A stretch of DNA of 25,059 nucleotides, from NCBI GenBank assembly GCA_964343195.1, contig CAYFIR010000101.1, positions 1 through 25,059 of the forward strand. Reading direction: 5' to 3'. The translations under genes and the position numbers were made by a program. Under the pieces are notes generated by a model. That model was not told where the DNA came from and ran no database searches. It saw only the letters and a list, made by a program, of their open reading frames with translations. Within the stretch, counting starts at the first letter, position 1; every line of letters starts with the position of its first letter. This document shows positions 22,258 through 25,059 of this stretch, in pieces. This stretch comes from CAYVAP01 sp964343195 (GTDB taxonomy: Bacteria; Bacteroidota; Bacteroidia; J057).

Positions 22258-22445
22258 TTAGAGGCTGTTTGGATTTTTCCTTTGCGGTTCAAACTTGTCT
22301 TTTTGGCGCCTCGCTGCGTCAATTTCGCTCGAAATACGTCGGTATTCCTCCCAAAATCCTGTCCTGAGTTTATCGAAGGATCTCTTGCTATCCACCAAAA
22401 ATTCTGCGTTTGACCTCGAAACACCAAAACCTAAACAGCCTCTTA
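22258..22445. repeat. Foldback element 2 with imperfect terminal inverted repeats
   Basis: The left end TTAGAGGCTGTTT (22258-22270) mirrors the right end AAACAGCCTCTTA (22433-22445), and similarity continues inward (GGTTCAAAC near 22286 against GTTTGACCTC near 22408). The middle contains CTCGCTGCGTCAATTTCGCT followed by GAAATACGTCGGTATTCC, and a CTGAGTTTATCGAAGGA string (22364-22380) that resembles a common interspersed bacterial repeat (CTGAGCTTGTCGAAGG). The right end contains the stop codon TAA (22443-22445 on the minus strand) of the BioD-like gene. No coding capacity is seen. Confidence 0.75.
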
Positions 22446-23543
22446 TGAATTGATGAATTCATTGATCGGATCCATGTCGATGTGCTCCGAAAAGAGCTTA
22501 ATGGCTTTCTGGATCTTCCACGGGGTACGTGTGTTGATCTTCACTTCTATGCGGCTGATTTTGATGACTACTTCGTAGGTATCAATTTTGGCCCTGAGAA
22601 CGGGGATTCTGTGATTGCGAAAATACTGTTCACAGGCTTCTTCCATTTCTCCAATTCCAGTCAGGATTAACCCACTTAGGGGAGTTTCGTCGGTGCCAAG
22701 GCGTTTTGCGACCTGATCGAGCTTTTTGAGTGCTTCGCGCAATCGATTGATGCTGACGACCAGTAGCTGTCCGTCATAATCTTCCAGTTCGTTCATATCG
22801 ACGAGGGACCCCGCGATGATGTCCTTGACCTTGTTGTCGAGCATGTCTTCATTGTGGGTCACGGTCGCGTTGATGGCCTGGGCAATGGTATGCATGACGG
22901 GAAGCCCCAATTCTTCTTCGTATGGCAAAATCCCCAAGAGGTTGATTCCGCGCTCCTCCAGTACCCTCCCGACATAGTGGCGAACCTTGTCAATTTTGCG
23001 GGGGAGGCATTTGTTGATGATGACCCCTAAAATGGGAATTCCCTTTTGCTCAAAGACAGAAAGGTTCAGGTCAAGGCGGTCAATCGTATTTCCGATACCG
23101 GCTTCCACGACCATAATGAGGCCTGCATCCAGTACCTGGGCTACTTTGGCATTGGAAAGTTCCACCACGCTGCCCACTCCAGGGTGACCGGTACCTTCAT
23201 ACACCACTACATCGTGTTTTTGCTGAAGAATCTTCGAGGCTTTAACGACCCGATTCTGATAGTTGAATGCACTGGGATCATCGAGGTAAGCAGTTGTGGC
23301 TCCTGATCCCAAAATGACCGGACTATGCAGGTCTGGTAGCAACTCAAAATCCATGGATGAGGCAAACAGAAGAGCGTCTTTGTCCGCCAGTTGCCCGTTG
23401 ACATCGATGTACTGCTGGCCGACTGGTTTGCAATATCCGACATTCATCCCTTCTGCACGGAGCGCATGAAGGAGGCCCAGGGTTGAGGTGGTTTTTCCAA
23501 CATGCTGGGAAGTAGCAGCAACGTATATCTTTTTATTTAACAT
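22443..23543 (-). CDS. BioD-like P-loop domain plus DRTGG domain protein
   Basis: This 366-residue protein resembles the N-terminal part of long phosphotransacetylases but lacks their catalytic PTA domain. Residues 1-205 are a dethiobiotin-synthetase-like AAA_26 P-loop domain: IYVAATSQHVGKTTSTLGLL (nucleotide-binding loop around 9-19), YCKPVGQQY and VVVYEGTGHPGVGS (Walker-B-like). Residues about 210-330 form a DRTGG domain (LVDMNELEDYDGQLLVVSINR and LSGLILTGIGEM). A C-terminal helical part closes the protein. DRTGG domains often bind nucleotides and regulate the linked domain; the substrate here is unknown. I prefer the ATG at 23543 (MLNKKIYVAA); six more in-frame codons to 23561 lie in repeat array H. 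The stop codon is within foldback element 2. Confidence 0.85.
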   Translation of the reverse strand: MLNKKIYVAATSQHVGKTTSTLGLLHALRAEGMNVGYCKPVGQQYIDVNGQLADKDALLFASSMDFELLPDLHSPVILGSGATTAYLDDPSAFNYQNRVVKASKILQQKHDVVVYEGTGHPGVGSVVELSNAKVAQVLDAGLIMVVEAGIGNTIDRLDLNLSVFEQKGIPILGVIINKCLPRKIDKVRHYVGRVLEERGINLLGILPYEEELGLPVMHTIAQAINATVTHNEDMLDNKVKDIIAGSLVDMNELEDYDGQLLVVSINRLREALKKLDQVAKRLGTDETPLSGLILTGIGEMEEACEQYFRNHRIPVLRAKIDTYEVVIKISRIEVKINTRTPWKIQKAIKLFSEHIDMDPINEFINS

Positions 23544-23550
23544 GTCGTTT

Positions 23551-23630
23551 TCATTGATCATTTTTCATGGTTCATTGATCATCAGCTAGTTTTTCCGCGC
23601 CCACTGATCACTGGCCATTTGATGAAAAGT
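23551..23630. repeat. Intergenic word array H (TTCATTGATCAT words)
   Basis: TTCATTGATCAT-type words occur twice in tandem (23550-23561 and 23571-23582) with TTTTTCATGG between, and the right side has ACTGATCACTGGCCATTT and GATGAAAAG in the opposite sense. The array lies in the divergent spacer between the BioD-like gene and the Ppx gene, so it overlaps both promoter regions. Words match array G at 18779. Confidence 0.6.
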
Positions 23631-23677
23631 TAGATATCACAGGGGGTAAAGCCAAGCAAGTTGTCTAAATTACCCGC

Positions 23678-25059
23678 ATGTCGGTAAACAACAAAAAAGT
23701 TGCCATCATAGACCTGGGGACCAATACCTTCCACCTGCTGATGGCCGAAGTCGATGACCGGGATACCTTTACCATTCTGGGTAAGCTCAAGGAACCAGTC
23801 AAGCTTGGAGAAAAAGGCATTACCAAGCAGCACATTTCCACAGCTTCTTACAAGAGAGGCATTCATGCGCTGCAGAAGTTTCAGAAGCTCATTGAGGCCA
23901 ATGGCATCAAAACGGTTTTTGCCTTTGCTACCAGTGCCATTCGCAGTGCAGACAATGGGAAGCAGTTTATTGAGGATGCACGCCAGCAGGCTGGGATCGA
24001 GATTGAGATAATCAATGGAAACACCGAGGCGTCTTTCATCCATGAAGGGGTAAAAAACGGGATCCGGCTTCCTCATGGCGAGGATGTCCTGTTGATCGAT
24101 ATAGGAGGGGGAAGTGTGGAATTTATCGTGTCACGCGATCGCCAGGCTCTGCTGTTGAGGAGCCTTAAAATCGGGGCAGCCCGCCTGCTCGAGGCGCTGA
24201 ATCCCCATGACCCGATCAAGGGCAGCGAAATCAAGCAGTTACAGGCGATTCTGGCCCGGGAACTGGGAGATCTGATTGCTGAATTAAAGGAGTTTGACCT
24301 GAAACTATTGGTGGGCTCCTCCGGGACCTTTGAGACCATTGCGGCGATTATCGCTCACGATCAGGGGGATCACCTCTCTGCCAACAACCTCAATGGGTAT
24401 AGTTTCTCTCCTGCTGAGTTTAAACCTGTTCTCCAAAAGCTGCTGGACTCCAACAGGAAAAAACGTCTGGCGATGAAGGGCATGGAGACGGTGCGGGTCG
24501 ATATGATTGTGATGGGGGCCATCATGATAGACTATGTGATCTCCCAGGTTGGGATCGAGTCCATCGCGGTTTCCGAAAATGCGCTAAAGGAAGGGATCCT
24601 ATTCCGGCACATGAAGGATCGCCGCAATCGCCTGCATCGACTGATAGGCCCCACCGATCAGGACCTGAGAGCGAAGGCTGTCAAGGATTTGGCCGAAAAA
24701 TACCAGTACGACCGTCAGCACAGCCTCAAGGTGAGCGAACTGGCTTCCAGCCTGTTTGAGCAACTTCAACCATGGCACCACTATGGTCCCATGGAGCAGG
24801 AAATCCTGCGCTATGCAGCGGTCCTGCATGACATAGGACGATTTATTCACCCCAGTGGACACCACAAGCATGGGCAATACATCATCATGAACAGCAGTCC
24901 CTATGGGTTCTCCACCAATGAGTTGGTGCTGATGTCTAACCTGGTCCGCTACCACCGCAAGAGCCTCCCCAAGCGCGACCACTACCATTATACCATTCTG
25001 CCTCAAACCTACTTTCCCGGCCTAAGAAGTGTCAAGATATATTTTTTGAAAGGTTGGCC
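23678..25059 (+). CDS. ppx: Ppx/GppA-family phosphatase with HD domain, 3' end cut by the window
   Basis: Ppx/GppA enzymes hydrolyse inorganic polyphosphate or the pentaphosphate alarmone pppGpp, in the cytoplasm. This frame starts at the ATG at 23678 and stays open to the last base, giving more than 460 residues. Phosphate-1 (IIDLGTNTFHLLMAEV, residues 10-25), a TSAIR motif near 90, phosphate-2 (LLIDIGGGSVEFIVS, about 139-153) and the later VGSSGTFETIAAI motif are all present. From about residue 330 there is an HD-type domain with H, HDIG (LHDIGRFIHPSG) and HHKHGQ. The last 18 residues or so after RKSLPKRDHYHY do not follow the usual VxKLAAxLRIAxALD pattern, so the end may be divergent or disrupted. 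It is divergent from the BioD-like gene, with array H between. Confidence 0.9.
   Translation, partial: MSVNNKKVAIIDLGTNTFHLLMAEVDDRDTFTILGKLKEPVKLGEKGITKQHISTASYKRGIHALQKFQKLIEANGIKTVFAFATSAIRSADNGKQFIEDARQQAGIEIEIINGNTEASFIHEGVKNGIRLPHGEDVLLIDIGGGSVEFIVSRDRQALLLRSLKIGAARLLEALNPHDPIKGSEIKQLQAILARELGDLIAELKEFDLKLLVGSSGTFETIAAIIAHDQGDHLSANNLNGYSFSPAEFKPVLQKLLDSNRKKRLAMKGMETVRVDMIVMGAIMIDYVISQVGIESIAVSENALKEGILFRHMKDRRNRLHRLIGPTDQDLRAKAVKDLAEKYQYDRQHSLKVSELASSLFEQLQPWHHYGPMEQEILRYAAVLHDIGRFIHPSGHHKHGQYIIMNSSPYGFSTNELVLMSNLVRYHRKSLPKRDHYHYTILPQTYFPGLRSVKIYFLKGW

Noticed and set aside
1..25059. Defence island, prophage or biosynthetic cluster
   Set aside because: No restriction, toxin, phage structural, NRPS/PKS or transposase genes were recognised anywhere in the window.

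Overview
This window looks like a chromosomal segment of a Bacteroidota bacterium with mid-range GC. The evidence is an FtsX gene followed by a DUF3098 gene, several lipoproteins with the lipobox near residue 20-40, an S74-chaperone surface protein, a BioD/DRTGG protein, and weak or absent Shine-Dalgarno sequences. The base composition and gene set would fit a Saprospiria/Lewinella-like lineage, but that finer placement is a guess. I see no rRNA, tRNA, CRISPR array, transposase or phage module. About 23 protein genes are supported, most of them housekeeping or envelope genes in short operons.

Layout. 1-3713 (+): AraC-type regulator, SDR reductase, bestrophin-like channel. 3749-9637 (-): large S74 surface protein, DUF3098 + FtsX, a lipoprotein and an MscS channel. 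9915-13507 (+): alpha/beta hydrolase, a lipoprotein, an overlooked 52-residue membrane protein and a sodium:solute symporter. 13729-17838 (-): small HTH protein, DUF4870 protein, TonB-like protein and a 701-residue protein that I read as a degenerate Hsp70/actin-fold domain joined by a long linker to a pseudokinase domain. 18196-19995 (+): a SAM-I-type riboswitch controlling an OsmC-like gene and an O-succinylhomoserine sulfhydrylase gene, a methionine-supply operon. 20209-20775 (+): DUF4382 lipoprotein. 20960-23543 (-): Nudix hydrolase, CAT-family acetyltransferase and BioD-like/DRTGG protein. 23678-end (+): Ppx/GppA phosphatase, cut by the window edge.

The main structure not explained by the genes is in the spacers. 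At least seven or eight intergenic gaps hold arrays of short repeated words (7-12 bases) that occur in both orientations, so each spacer can fold back on itself. The words differ between loci, but two loci 11 kb apart share a core of about 33-35 bp in opposite orientation, with a covarying hairpin inside it. The arrays begin at or just after the upstream stop codon and several run into the downstream start codon. Two further spacers (20771-20934 and 22258-22445) are single long foldback elements with imperfect terminal inverted repeats; in each, one end contains the stop codon of a neighbouring gene. I regard this family of spacer elements and the Hsp70-like/pseudokinase protein as the two most worthwhile leads.
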